Assembly (NCBI GenBank): GCA_018715585.1
Contig: DVLH01000090.1
Span: forward strand, 1-5,575
Origin: Candidatus Aphodomonas merdavium
GTDB taxonomy: Bacteria > Bacillota > Clostridia > Christensenellales > Aristaeellaceae
Length of the DNA: 5,575 nucleotides
Reading direction: 5' to 3'
Shown: in pieces, positions 1 to 5,332 of the stretch
How the letters are laid out: each line of letters starts with the position of its first letter
Numbering within the stretch: the stretch's first letter is position 1
Program-made: the position numbers and the translations under genes
Notes under the pieces: generated by a model
Databases searched by the model: none
What the model saw: the letters and a program-made list of their open reading frames with translations, nothing else
What the model was told of the DNA's origin: nothing

Positions 1-15
1 CAGTCGGGATTAAAC
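1..15 (+). promoter_or_regulatory. possible right half of an Rrf2/IscR operator
   Basis: The first bases of the window, AGTCGGGAT directly before the iscR ribosome binding site, resemble one arm of the dyad operators (CCGAC...GTCGG type) that I recall for Rrf2/IscR regulators of Gram-positive anaerobes. If so, IscR would repress its own operon by binding over or just downstream of the promoter. The other arm and the promoter would lie left of the window, so the dyad cannot be confirmed. The resemblance is from memory and the match is short. Confidence 0.25.
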
Positions 16-28
16 GGAGGAGGTTTTC

Positions 29-457
29 GTGAAGCTATCGACGCGCTGCCGGTATGGCATTCATGCCATGGTGGATCTGGCGCAGCATTATGGCCAGGGC
101 CCGCAGACGCTGCACGAAATTGCCGAGCGGCAGCAGGTGCCGGAGATGTTCTTGGAGCAGATCATCGGCGCGCTGCGCAGGGAAGGCTTTGTGGAGAGCG
201 TGCGGGGTGCCCAGGGCGGATACTTGCTGAAAGTGCCGCCGCAAGCGGTTTCCATTGGCGCTTTGATGCGGCTGCTGGATGGACCGATCCTGATGGCAGA
301 CTGCATGGCGGAGGGCAATACGTGTTCCCGCAGCGCACAGTGCCCCTCCCGGGCCGTATGGGAGCGGCTCACCCGTTATTTTAACGACATGGCGAATTCG
401 ATTACGTTAAAGGATATGCTTACGGATTGCGCCGGGCAAGAACCGGCGAAGGAGTGA
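29..457 (+). CDS. iscR: Rrf2-family transcriptional regulator, IscR type
   Basis: Probable Fe-S-sensing repressor of the iron-sulfur cluster assembly operon it heads; cytoplasmic, binds DNA as a dimer. The 142-aa product has the full Rrf2 length. The N-terminal winged helix-turn-helix spans about residues 1-65, starting MKLSTRCRYG and including the hallmark wing motif RGAQGGY at 59-65. Three cysteines, C92, C99 and C105, sit where E. coli IscR carries its [2Fe-2S] ligands (C92, C98, C104). The fourth E. coli ligand, H107, has an arginine (R108) at the matching C+3 position, so the cluster must be held differently or more weakly. The GTG start is set by GGAGGAGG at 16-23, 5 bp upstream. Its stop (455-457) lies inside the iscS ribosome binding region, so the two genes are co-transcribed. 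A CymR-like cysteine regulator is less likely because of the three cysteines and the iscS-iscU neighbours. Confidence 0.93.
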   Translation: MKLSTRCRYGIHAMVDLAQHYGQGPQTLHEIAERQQVPEMFLEQIIGALRREGFVESVRGAQGGYLLKVPPQAVSIGALMRLLDGPILMADCMAEGNTCSRSAQCPSRAVWERLTRYFNDMANSITLKDMLTDCAGQEPAKE

Positions 458-462
458 GGAAC

Positions 463-1647
463 ATGGAGCGCATTTACATGGACAACGCGGCGACAACCCG
501 CGTCAAGCCGGAGGTGCTGGAGGCGATGCTCCCCTTTTACGGGGATGTCTACGGCAACCCATCCACCATTTATAGCTTTGGGCGCGAGGCAAAAGCGGCG
601 CTGGAGCGCGCCCGCCAGCAGGTAGCCACCGCTATCGGTGCGGATAAGGATGAAATCTATTTCACCAGCTGCGGGACGGAAAGCGACAACTGGGCGATTA
701 AAGGGACGGCATTTGCCCATGCCGCAAAAGGCAATCATATCATTACCTCTGCCATTGAGCATCACGCTGTGCTCCATACCTGCCAGTGGCTGGAGAAGCA
801 TGGATTTACCGTGACCTATTTGCCCGTGGATGAGTTCGGTTTCGTCCGTCCGCAGGATGTCGAGGCGGCGATGACGGACAAGACGATTCTCGTCACCGTG
901 ATGTTTGCCAACAACGAAATCGGCACCATTGAGCCGGTGGAGGAAATTGCACGCATCGCGCATGCGCATGGGGCGCTCTTCCACACGGACGCGGTGCAGG
1001 CCGTTGGCGCCGTGCCGATTGACGTGCACAAGATGGGGTTCGACATGCTGTCGCTTTCGGGCCACAAGCTTTACGCGCCCAAGGGTGTCGGCGCACTCTA
1101 TATCAAAAAGGGTGTGCGCGTGGATATCAACCAGCAGGGCGGCGCGCAGGAGCGCGGCAAGCGCGGCGGCACGGAAAATATGGCGCAAATCGTTGGCCTG
1201 GGAAAGGCGATCGCTATGGCGACCGAGGACGTGGAAGGCCATGCCAAGAAGCTTGCAAAGCTGCGCGACCGGCTTATCGATGGTATCCTTGCCACCATCC
1301 CGGATGTCAAGCTCAACGGCCACCGCACGCAGCGCCTGCCCAACAACGTCAACGTTTCCATCCGCTATATCGAAGGGGAAGCAATGCTTTTGCGGCTGGA
1401 CCTGGCGGGCATTGCCGCCTCAAGCGGTTCCGCCTGCACGTCCGGATCGCTCGACCCCAGCCACGTGCTCTTGGCGATTGGCCTGCCGCACGAGGTTGCG
1501 CATGGGTCGTTGCGCTTGACGTTGGGCGATTTCAACACCGAGCAAGACGTGGACACCGTGTTGGAAAAACTGCCGGGTATTGTAGAAAAACTGCGCGCAA
1601 TGTCGCCGCTTTTTAATCAGTCCGAAGGAGGCGTTACACTTGTATAG
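463..1647 (+). CDS. iscS: cysteine desulfurase, IscS/NifS class
   Basis: PLP-dependent fold-type I aminotransferase-like enzyme that turns L-cysteine into alanine and an enzyme-bound persulfide, passed to IscU for cluster building and possibly to tRNA thiolation. From ATG 463 it is 394 aa, close to the family norm (E. coli IscS 404). Visible motifs: N-terminal YMDNAATT; EHHAV with the PLP-stacking histidine at residue 100; FHTDAVQ with the pyridine-binding aspartate at 176; SGHKLYAPKG with the Schiff-base lysine K202; RGGTEN, a substrate-binding segment, at about 235-240; and the mobile loop SSGSACTSG with the persulfide cysteine C325. The frame is open up to 427, but AAGGAG at 449-454 sits 8 bp before ATG 463, and starting there gives the usual N-terminus. 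It starts 5 bp after iscR and overlaps iscU by 8 bp, which suggests translational coupling. Confidence 0.96.
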   Translation: MERIYMDNAATTRVKPEVLEAMLPFYGDVYGNPSTIYSFGREAKAALERARQQVATAIGADKDEIYFTSCGTESDNWAIKGTAFAHAAKGNHIITSAIEHHAVLHTCQWLEKHGFTVTYLPVDEFGFVRPQDVEAAMTDKTILVTVMFANNEIGTIEPVEEIARIAHAHGALFHTDAVQAVGAVPIDVHKMGFDMLSLSGHKLYAPKGVGALYIKKGVRVDINQQGGAQERGKRGGTENMAQIVGLGKAIAMATEDVEGHAKKLAKLRDRLIDGILATIPDVKLNGHRTQRLPNNVNVSIRYIEGEAMLLRLDLAGIAASSGSACTSGSLDPSHVLLAIGLPHEVAHGSLRLTLGDFNTEQDVDTVLEKLPGIVEKLRAMSPLFNQSEGGVTLV

Positions 1648-2023
1648 CGAAAAAGTGATGGATCATTTTGAAAACCCGCGCAACGTCGGCGAAATTCCGG
1701 ACGCCAGCGGTGTCGGTACGGTCGGCAACGCCAAATGCGGCGATATCATGCGTATGTATTTGAAAATCGAAGACGGCGTGATTGTGGACTGCAAGTTTAA
1801 AACGTTTGGCTGTGGTGCTGCCATTGCCACCAGCAGCATGGCGACGGAGATGATCAAGGGCAAAACGGTGGAAGAGGCTGAAAAGCTGACAAACGCCGCC
1901 GTGGTGGAAGCGCTGGACGGCCTGCCGCCTGTCAAGATTCATTGCTCGCTGCTTGCCGAGGAGGCTGTGAAGGCGGCGCTGGACGATTACCACAAAAAAC
2001 AGCAAGCGCAGCAGAACGGTTGA
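1640..2023 (+). CDS. iscU: Fe-S cluster scaffold protein, IscU/NifU N-terminal type
   Basis: Scaffold on which IscS-derived sulfur and iron are assembled into a [2Fe-2S] cluster before transfer to target proteins. The 127-aa product is a single IscU domain. Cluster ligands are visible: C33 in NAKCGD with the destabilising aspartate D35, C58 in TFGCGAA, and H101-C102 in KIHCS. The C58-C102 spacing is close to E. coli IscU and lacks the insertion seen in zinc-binding SufU, so this is an IscU-type scaffold. LPPVK at 95-99, the motif bound by the HscA chaperone in E. coli, is intact although no hscA or hscB follows. Translation starts at TTG 1640, fixed by AAGGAGG at 1625-1631 with 8-bp spacing inside the end of iscS. 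No C-terminal NifU domain is present. It is the last recognisable gene of the operon. Confidence 0.95.
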   Translation: MYSEKVMDHFENPRNVGEIPDASGVGTVGNAKCGDIMRMYLKIEDGVIVDCKFKTFGCGAAIATSSMATEMIKGKTVEEAEKLTNAAVVEALDGLPPVKIHCSLLAEEAVKAALDDYHKKQQAQQNG

Positions 2024-2034
2024 ACCGCTCCCGC

Positions 2035-2055
2035 AAGGAGGAATTGTGCTTGTAA
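2035..2055 (+). other. orphan ribosome binding site after iscU, possible gene stump
   Basis: A perfect AAGGAGG (2035-2041) follows iscU by 11 bp, but no gene follows it. The arrangement copies the start of iscU: AAGGAGG, 8 bp, TTG, then TA; here the TTG at 2050 is followed at once by a TAA stop. A GTG at 2046 would open only 18 codons that run through the terminator hairpin. In many Clostridia another gene, often mnmA, follows iscU. The site may therefore be what remains after loss of a downstream gene, but this is inference. Confidence 0.4.
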
Positions 2056-2098
2056 GCGCTGGATGGCATGAACGCCGTCTGGCGCTTTTTGCGTTTTT
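2054..2098 (+). terminator. rho-independent terminator of the isc operon
   Basis: Arms 2054-2067 and 2074-2087 pair over 14 bp (three G-T wobbles, no mismatch) around a 6-nt loop at 2068-2073. TTTTT follows at 2086-2090 and a second TTTTT at 2094-2098. It begins 31 bp past the iscU stop and marks the end of the iscRSU transcript. Confidence 0.88.
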
Positions 2099-2182
2099 AT
2101 GACCACTATTCGTGCCGGTGGCGCTGAAAAGGCGGTGCGGTAACGCCTCCTCCGTTGCCTGCGTGGCTTGCCAAGCGCGTGG

Positions 2183-2228
2183 AAAGCCAGGGAAGGGCGT
2201 TTGGGGCGCACTGCGGTCTGGCTTTTTT
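2183..2228 (+). terminator. possible second plus-strand terminator
   Basis: AAAGCCAG at 2183-2190 pairs with CTGGCTTT at 2218-2225 (8 bp) and six T residues fill 2223-2228. The loop is long (27 nt) and may fold further. It could back up the isc terminator or end an unrecognised short transcript starting within 2100-2180. The large loop keeps confidence moderate. Confidence 0.45.
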
Positions 2229-2412
2229 GTTTGAGCACCGAGGGAAACCGAGGACGCATTGGGTGACCATATGGGGCGCATTTGCCGCGCCAAAGCAAAA
2301 AGCGGTACGGCTAGCAGGAAGCGCCCGAAGCTTCTTGCAGTCTGCACCCGCCAGGCTTTGGAACCGTTTTGCGCTAGCGAAAGACGGCCGGAAGCGTTGG
2401 CGTGCAAGGCAT

Positions 2413-2442
2413 AAAAAAAGCGCCAGAGGGTACGGGCGCTTT
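2413..2442 (-). terminator. rho-independent terminator of cbiA
   Basis: Read on the minus strand, an 8-bp stem (2435-2442 with 2417-2424, AAAGCGCC/GGCGCTTT) with a 10-nt loop runs straight into a seven-residue T-tract (2419 down to 2413). It lies 84 bp beyond the cbiA stop codon. Confidence 0.85.
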
Positions 2443-2526
2443 GGGGGGATGCAGATGGACGAAAGCATGCGGCGTTTTGCAGCGTGCCCGAGGTGCTTTC
2501 CGCAGGGGCTGCACTGGCGGGGCGGA

Positions 2527-3882
2527 TCAGCGAAGGTTTTCCGCCCGCGCCACTTTCCTTGCAAGGCATTTTTGTAGGAACCGCTGGGCGGCACGAGGAT
2601 TGCTAGGCAGATAGAGGTGCGGATAACCAGCGTAAAGGGTATCGGTGCAATAAGCGCATGTCCACTGCCGCCCGGACGGCTGGACGGCGATGAGCGCATC
2701 GCCCGTGCAGTCCGCGTCCCAATAGTGAAACTCATGCCCGCGGATGGATTCGCCTGCGTCCAACAGCATGCAGGGCGCTTGCGCTGTCAGCGTGGCGTAG
2801 CCAAAGCGGGACAGTCCCCGCGTATCGCAGCATTCCCCGGGGAAAACGCCCACCATTGGGAAAGACCCGATGCGCTGGCAAAGGTACATGAACCCGCCGC
2901 ATTCGGCGAGCGTTGGCAACCCGTCCGCGATGGCTGTGCGGACACTTTCACGCATGGACGTGTTTTCGCTCAGCATCTGCGCGGTTAGCTCGGGATAGCC
3001 TCCACCCAAGAGCAGTCCGTCGCAAGGGGGGAGTTCGCGATCGCACAGGGGGCTGAAGGGGACGAGCGTTGCGCCAAGCGCCGTCAGCAGCTCCAAATTA
3101 TCCCGGTAATAGAAGCAGAACGCCCGGTCCTGCGCCAAAGCGATGCGCGCGCTGCCAAGCGGGCGCACGGAGAGCTCCTGCGCGCAAAGCGGTTCCTGCG
3201 CCCGCATGAGCGAAAGTAAGCCGTCCAGATCGATGGTTTTTTCCGCCTGCATGGCCAGCTGTTCCATTTTTTGATGCAGGCCATCCACCTCTTGGGCTGT
3301 TACAAGGCCCAGATGGCGGCTTTCGAGCGAAAACGCTGCATTTTCGGGCAAGTACCCATAAGCGTGCACGCCGCATTCCCGCTCTATGGTATCTTTCAGT
3401 GCTGGATAGATACTCGCATGGATACGGTTGAAAATTACGCCGGAAATTCTGTTGGCCCCTCGTAGCTGCAAAAATCCTTTCACCACTGCCGCAACGGAAA
3501 GCGCCATACCATATCCGCCCACCACAAGGACGGCGGGAGCGGACAGCGCCTGCGCTACGCGGTAGCTGGACGCATCGTCGCTGGCGAGCGTCGTGCCGTC
3601 ATAATAGCCCATTACCCCTTCGATCACGTTGAGCTCCGCGGCATGCTGCAAAAAAAGCGACCTTGCCAGCGCTTCTCCGGCGAAAAACAGGTCAATGTTT
3701 GCGCTTTGCGCGCCAATAATCTCGGTGTGGAACATGGGATCAATGTAGTCCGGGCCGCATTTAAACGATGCTACACGGTGGCCGCGGTTAACGAGCGCCT
3801 GCAGGATGGCGCATGTCACCGTTGTCTTGCCGCAGCCGCTTCCTGTACCAGCGATAAGCATTCGCGCGGCGCTTTTTTGCAT
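2527..3882 (-). CDS. cbiA: cobyrinate a,c-diamide synthase
   Basis: Amidates the a and c side chains of the corrin precursor (cobyrinate, or hydrogenobyrinate for the CobB form) using glutamine or ammonia and ATP, an early step of cobalamin synthesis in the cytoplasm. The 451-aa product has the family length and both domains. The N-terminal dethiobiotin synthetase-like ATPase starts with the P-loop GTGSGCGKTT at 12-21, followed by FKCGPDYIDPMFH at 40-52. The C-terminal class I-like glutamine amidotransferase has LLLGGGYPEL at 290-299, AECGG with the nucleophile C328, GHEFHYWD at 382-389, and YPHLYLPSNP at 420-429 with the probable catalytic H422. The frame is open to 3936 (TTG), but ATG 3882 has GGAGGG (3893-3888) just upstream and gives the usual N-terminus. 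It stands alone between its own promoter and terminator. The methanogen Ni-sirohydrochlorin diamide synthase CfbB is a homologue but does not fit a bacterial context. Confidence 0.94.
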   Translation of the reverse strand: MQKSAARMLIAGTGSGCGKTTVTCAILQALVNRGHRVASFKCGPDYIDPMFHTEIIGAQSANIDLFFAGEALARSLFLQHAAELNVIEGVMGYYDGTTLASDDASSYRVAQALSAPAVLVVGGYGMALSVAAVVKGFLQLRGANRISGVIFNRIHASIYPALKDTIERECGVHAYGYLPENAAFSLESRHLGLVTAQEVDGLHQKMEQLAMQAEKTIDLDGLLSLMRAQEPLCAQELSVRPLGSARIALAQDRAFCFYYRDNLELLTALGATLVPFSPLCDRELPPCDGLLLGGGYPELTAQMLSENTSMRESVRTAIADGLPTLAECGGFMYLCQRIGSFPMVGVFPGECCDTRGLSRFGYATLTAQAPCMLLDAGESIRGHEFHYWDADCTGDALIAVQPSGRQWTCAYCTDTLYAGYPHLYLPSNPRAAQRFLQKCLARKVARAENLR

Positions 3883-3981
3883 GGTTTCCCTCCGTCCTTT
3901 TGGATGCCGCAAGCGGCTGTTTTGCAAGGCAAACAAAAGCGCCCACTGCCTGATGGAGAGCAGGCGTGGAACGTTTCTTTA
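3883..3981 (-). promoter_or_regulatory. cbiA 5' leader with two small hairpins
   Basis: This is the predicted untranslated leader of about 100 nt between the promoter and ATG 3882. It holds two short inverted repeats: 3948-3952 with 3961-3965 (GCCTG/CAGGC, 8-nt loop) and the palindrome GCCGCAAGCGGC at 3906-3917. GGAGGG (3893-3888) is the ribosome binding site. I looked for the B12 box and the conserved core of a cobalamin riboswitch and saw neither; the leader is also much shorter than that class usually needs. Confidence 0.5.
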
Positions 3982-3987
3982 AAAATA

Positions 3988-4017
3988 ATTATACGCTGTA
4001 GGATGGAGGAAAGTCAA
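3988..4017 (-). promoter_or_regulatory. sigma-70/SigA-type promoter of cbiA
   Basis: On the minus strand TTGACT (4017-4012, five of six matches to TTGACA) and a perfect TATAAT (3993-3988) are 18 bp apart. Transcription should start near 3981. This is the best promoter in the window, and it fits constitutive or repressor-controlled expression of cbiA rather than a riboswitch leader. Confidence 0.82.
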
Positions 4018-4064
4018 TAACGCCCGGGATGGATTTGTCCACGGGGGAAGACGGAAGAGCACGT

Positions 4065-4164
4065 TTGCCGTTGGCTGCTTAGCGCATGGCATTTTCTAAT
4101 GCGCCAGGTTGATGAGGCTGCGCTTACAGCGCGCCGGAAAGATTCGCTGTGCCTCTTCCGGCAA
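4065..4164. other. cluster of adjacent inverted repeats, possible structured RNA
   Basis: Three hairpins sit close together, two of them directly adjacent: GCGCAT/ATGCGC at 4082-4087 with 4099-4104; GCGCT-TAC-AGCGC at 4120-4132; and GCCGGAA/TTCCGGC at 4133-4139 with 4156-4162, which extends inward by two more pairs past a bulge. TTGCCG at 4065-4070 could also pair with CGGCAA at 4159-4164, competing with the third hairpin. The strand is undecided. GC-rich DNA yields such pairs by chance, and no T-tract ends the cluster, so an RNA gene is only a possibility. Confidence 0.3.
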
Positions 4165-4261
4165 CCGCAGCGATTTGGCTATGCCCTATGGCTGTTGAAG
4201 TGCTCCACATCTTTTGGCGAATGCTCCAGCAGAGCCTGGCCTTCCGCAGGAGGCTTAGCGT

Positions 4262-4456
4262 ATGCGGCAGAAAGCGAAGCTTCCCAGCTCGCACGGAATC
4301 CGGTGCAGCGATGCGCTAGGGACAATACCGTTTGCAGGTGGGAGAATCGTCGGCCTGATGCTAGGATATCGCGCTGAAACTGTGTGGCGCGCCTGCCGCC
4401 AGGCAGGGCACATATTATCTAGCAAAAGGGCGCTGTCACCCTGCGCCGCATGTTAG
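4262..4456 (+). CDS. small ORF with perfect ribosome binding site, unknown function
   Basis: A 64-codon frame from ATG 4262 preceded by AGGAGG at 4248-4253 with an ideal 8-bp spacing. The product is basic, starts MRQKAKLPSSHG, has a mildly hydrophobic centre (residues 23-35, ending IVGLMLGY) and ends in SPCAAC. I recognise no family or motif. It has no visible promoter or terminator close by and lies in a stretch rich in inverted repeats. The ribosome binding site is the only positive evidence; chance or a decayed gene is about as likely as a real peptide. Confidence 0.3.
   Translation: MRQKAKLPSSHGIRCSDALGTIPFAGGRIVGLMLGYRAETVWRACRQAGHILSSKRALSPCAAC
4392..4407. repeat. short GC-rich inverted repeat
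   Basis: CCTGCC and GGCAGG form a perfect 6-bp stem around GCCA. A second repeat, GGCGC/GCGCC, lies at 4429-4433 and 4443-4447. They continue the inverted-repeat-rich character of the stretch; no function is implied by the sequence. Confidence 0.4.
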
Positions 4457-4483
4457 GAATAGACTTGCCACATTAAAATATCA

Positions 4484-4499
4484 ACACCACCACACCACC
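4484..4499. repeat. two tandem copies of ACACCACC
   Basis: The octamer ACACCACC occurs twice head to tail at the border between the GC-rich and AT-rich parts of the gap. It is too short to assign a role. Confidence 0.5.
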
Positions 4500-4666
4500 A
4501 AACGCGTTTTTATATGCTAAAAACCAATACCGTTAAAGCTCGCACGCGTATGCCTGGCATATTCCGGACAGCAGCAACAGCTTTGGAACATTTTTGCGTC
4601 AATGCCTGCGTTACGGCCAAACGCGGTGGGAATAGGGCTGTTTGGTTGCAGCTTTGAGAGGAACTG

Positions 4667-4771
4667 ATGGACGGAGAAAAGCAAGCGAACGCAACAGCAA
4701 GAAACGGCAAAAAAGCGGGCCGGTTAATAAATCTGGCATTGATTTTTGCTTTTTATATATTTACGCGTTAA
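4667..4771 (+). CDS. possible 34-aa small protein with hydrophobic C-terminus
   Basis: An ORF of 34 codons from ATG 4667, with GAGAGGA at 4656-4662 as a plausible but imperfect ribosome binding site 4 bp upstream. The N-terminal half is polar and basic (MDGEKQANATARNGKKAG); residues 20-32 (LINLALIFAFYIF) are strongly hydrophobic and end in TR-stop. The layout recalls small membrane-associated peptides, although 13 hydrophobic residues are few for a full membrane span. No family is recognised and no promoter or toxin-antitoxin partner is visible. The AT-rich DNA alone can give such a hydrophobic tail by chance. Confidence 0.3.
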   Translation: MDGEKQANATARNGKKAGRLINLALIFAFYIFTR

Positions 4772-4810
4772 AACCGCTGATAAGTTGTAGCGTGTATTTT
4801 TGGCACATTC

Positions 4811-4840
4811 TTGTGTCACCGTCGCAGATAGGCGTACACT
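4811..4840 (+). promoter_or_regulatory. weak promoter candidate for the 98-aa gene
   Basis: TTGTGT (4811-4816) and TACACT (4835-4840) lie 18 bp apart on the coding strand, about 115 bp before ATG 4956. The match to consensus is poor (three and four of six), but nothing better lies between here and the gene. Confidence 0.2.
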
Positions 4841-4955
4841 AAGAATCGGCCGCCGGGCAGAGAGAAGGCGGCTGGCTGGGCACACACATGGGATTGCCCA
4901 ACGCAACAGTTAAGGGGTGGAAAAGACTTTTCCAAGAAACAGGAGGCTTGATACA

Positions 4956-5252
4956 ATGCTCACAAATGAAAAGGTATTGGCAGCATTTAGCCAATACCTG
5001 GCCGCTGATAAGGCGTGCGAGGTGGTTTCCACCAGCAGGGGCTATACGTTTATGAAGTGGAACGCAGCGCGCCAGGAGTGGTGTGATGTGCGGCTGTGCC
5101 CAACGCCCGCCTCTTTACGCGATGTATTGCTGGAGGCATATTGTGGATATTTAGCATTTCAATGCCTAGAGGAAGAGCAGGATGATCCGACGCCTATTCA
5201 ATGGGAGGAAATCAGGCGCCAATGTGAGGCAATGTATAAGTGCTGCCAATAG
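4956..5252 (+). CDS. hypothetical 98-aa cysteine-rich protein
   Basis: Function not recognised. The ATG at 4956 is set by AGGAGG at 4941-4946 with 9-bp spacing; the frame is open to 4917 but nothing supports an earlier start. The 98-aa product is soluble, with no signal peptide or membrane segment. A helical N-terminus (about 4-16) is followed by a likely beta hairpin (21-35: CEVVSTSRGYTFMKW), a CPTP turn at 48-51, a helix (about 52-70) and an acidic C-terminal helix (about 81-95). It has eight cysteines (21, 43, 48, 63, 70, 90, 96, 97), including a C-terminal CC, but no spaced CxxC pair typical of a zinc finger. The general look recalls small uncharacterised proteins carried on conjugative elements of gut Firmicutes; that is a memory-based impression. 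It stands convergent to a probable XRE regulator. Confidence 0.78.
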   Translation: MLTNEKVLAAFSQYLAADKACEVVSTSRGYTFMKWNAARQEWCDVRLCPTPASLRDVLLEAYCGYLAFQCLEEEQDDPTPIQWEEIRRQCEAMYKCCQ

Positions 5253-5316
5253 GGCGCCCGTAGCGCATGCGGTAGAGGCAGCGCGTGCCAATGCGTGAAC
5301 CATCCTCTCCAAACAT
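5212..5316 (-). CDS. possible small ORF or gene remnant, antisense to the end of the 98-aa gene
   Basis: On the minus strand a 34-codon frame from ATG 5316 reads like ordinary protein (MFGEDGSRIGTRC, then RMRYGRPIGSTY near the middle), with codon choice similar to the neighbouring genes. Most of it (5253-5316) lies outside the plus-strand gene and so is not simply its shadow. No ribosome binding site precedes the ATG, and the frame upstream is closed by a TAA about 30 bp before. It may be the surviving end of a gene that once followed the XRE regulator, or chance. Confidence 0.25.
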   Translation of the reverse strand: MFGEDGSRIGTRCLYRMRYGRPIGSTYTLPHIGA

Positions 5317-5332
5317 TTTGATGACGGCGCAT

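Larger units (their letters stand above)
2103..2526. other. intergenic gap between convergent isc operon and cbiA
   Basis: About 420 bp with no recognisable gene on either strand. Long open frames cross it, but their products are rich in Arg, Ala, Pro and Trp, lack good ribosome binding sites and run antisense to iscU or cbiA, so I read them as shadows. The gap holds a possible plus-strand terminator (2183-2228) and the cbiA terminator (2413-2442). No promoter, tRNA or known RNA motif stands out. A small RNA ending at 2228 cannot be excluded. Confidence 0.6.
4018..4955. other. long stretch without a recognisable gene
   Basis: About 940 bp separate the cbiA promoter from the next convincing gene. 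The left part (to about 4455) is GC-rich and dense in short inverted repeats. The right part (about 4456-4830) is more AT-rich, with runs such as TTTTTATAT at both 4507-4515 and 4751-4759, and an 8-bp tandem repeat ACACCACC at 4484-4499. Translations in all frames give short products with no family I recognise. Two small ORFs with ribosome binding sites are listed separately. No integrase, transposase, tRNA or att-like sequence is visible. Confidence 0.6.

Noticed and set aside
376..1323. Long minus-strand open frame across iscS
   Set aside because: It is entirely antisense to a well-supported iscS and its product has no family features; a GC-rich coding shadow.
1634..2569. 311-codon minus-strand open frame over iscU and the following gap
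   Set aside because: Antisense to iscU and to its terminator, crosses the cbiA terminator, rich in Ala, Arg, Ser and Pro, with no good ribosome binding site.
2155..2577. 140-codon plus-strand frame in the gap before cbiA
   Set aside because: Runs through two terminator hairpins and into the end of cbiA; the product is Arg/Ala/Trp-rich with no recognisable domain and no ribosome binding site.
4005..4016. GGAGGAAAGTC resembling the conserved RNase P RNA box
   Set aside because: Only the AGGAAAGTC core matches; the following CCGGGC and the distal conserved box are absent, and the site is better explained as the cbiA promoter.
4201..4228. Direct repeat TGCTCCA at 4201-4207 and 4222-4228
   Set aside because: Seven bases, two copies only, no third unit or flanking symmetry; expected by chance.
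4237..4310. Possible B12-box-like pieces upstream of the cbiA promoter on the minus strand
   Set aside because: They lack the ordered conserved core of a cobalamin riboswitch and lie upstream of the consensus promoter, so they would not be in the cbiA leader.
4099..4377. 92-codon plus-strand frame
   Set aside because: No ribosome binding site before the ATG, low-quality composition, and it overlaps the 64-codon frame that does have one.
4888..5058. Plus-strand frame whose first residues (GLPNATVKGWKRLF) faintly recall a helix-turn-helix
   Set aside because: No ribosome binding site, and it overlaps the start of the better-supported 98-aa gene in another frame.
5253..5330. tRNA-like look of the sequence after the 98-aa gene (GGGCGCCCGTAGCGC...)
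   Set aside because: No T-loop (GTTCRA) and no 3' acceptor arm complementary to the start at tRNA spacing.
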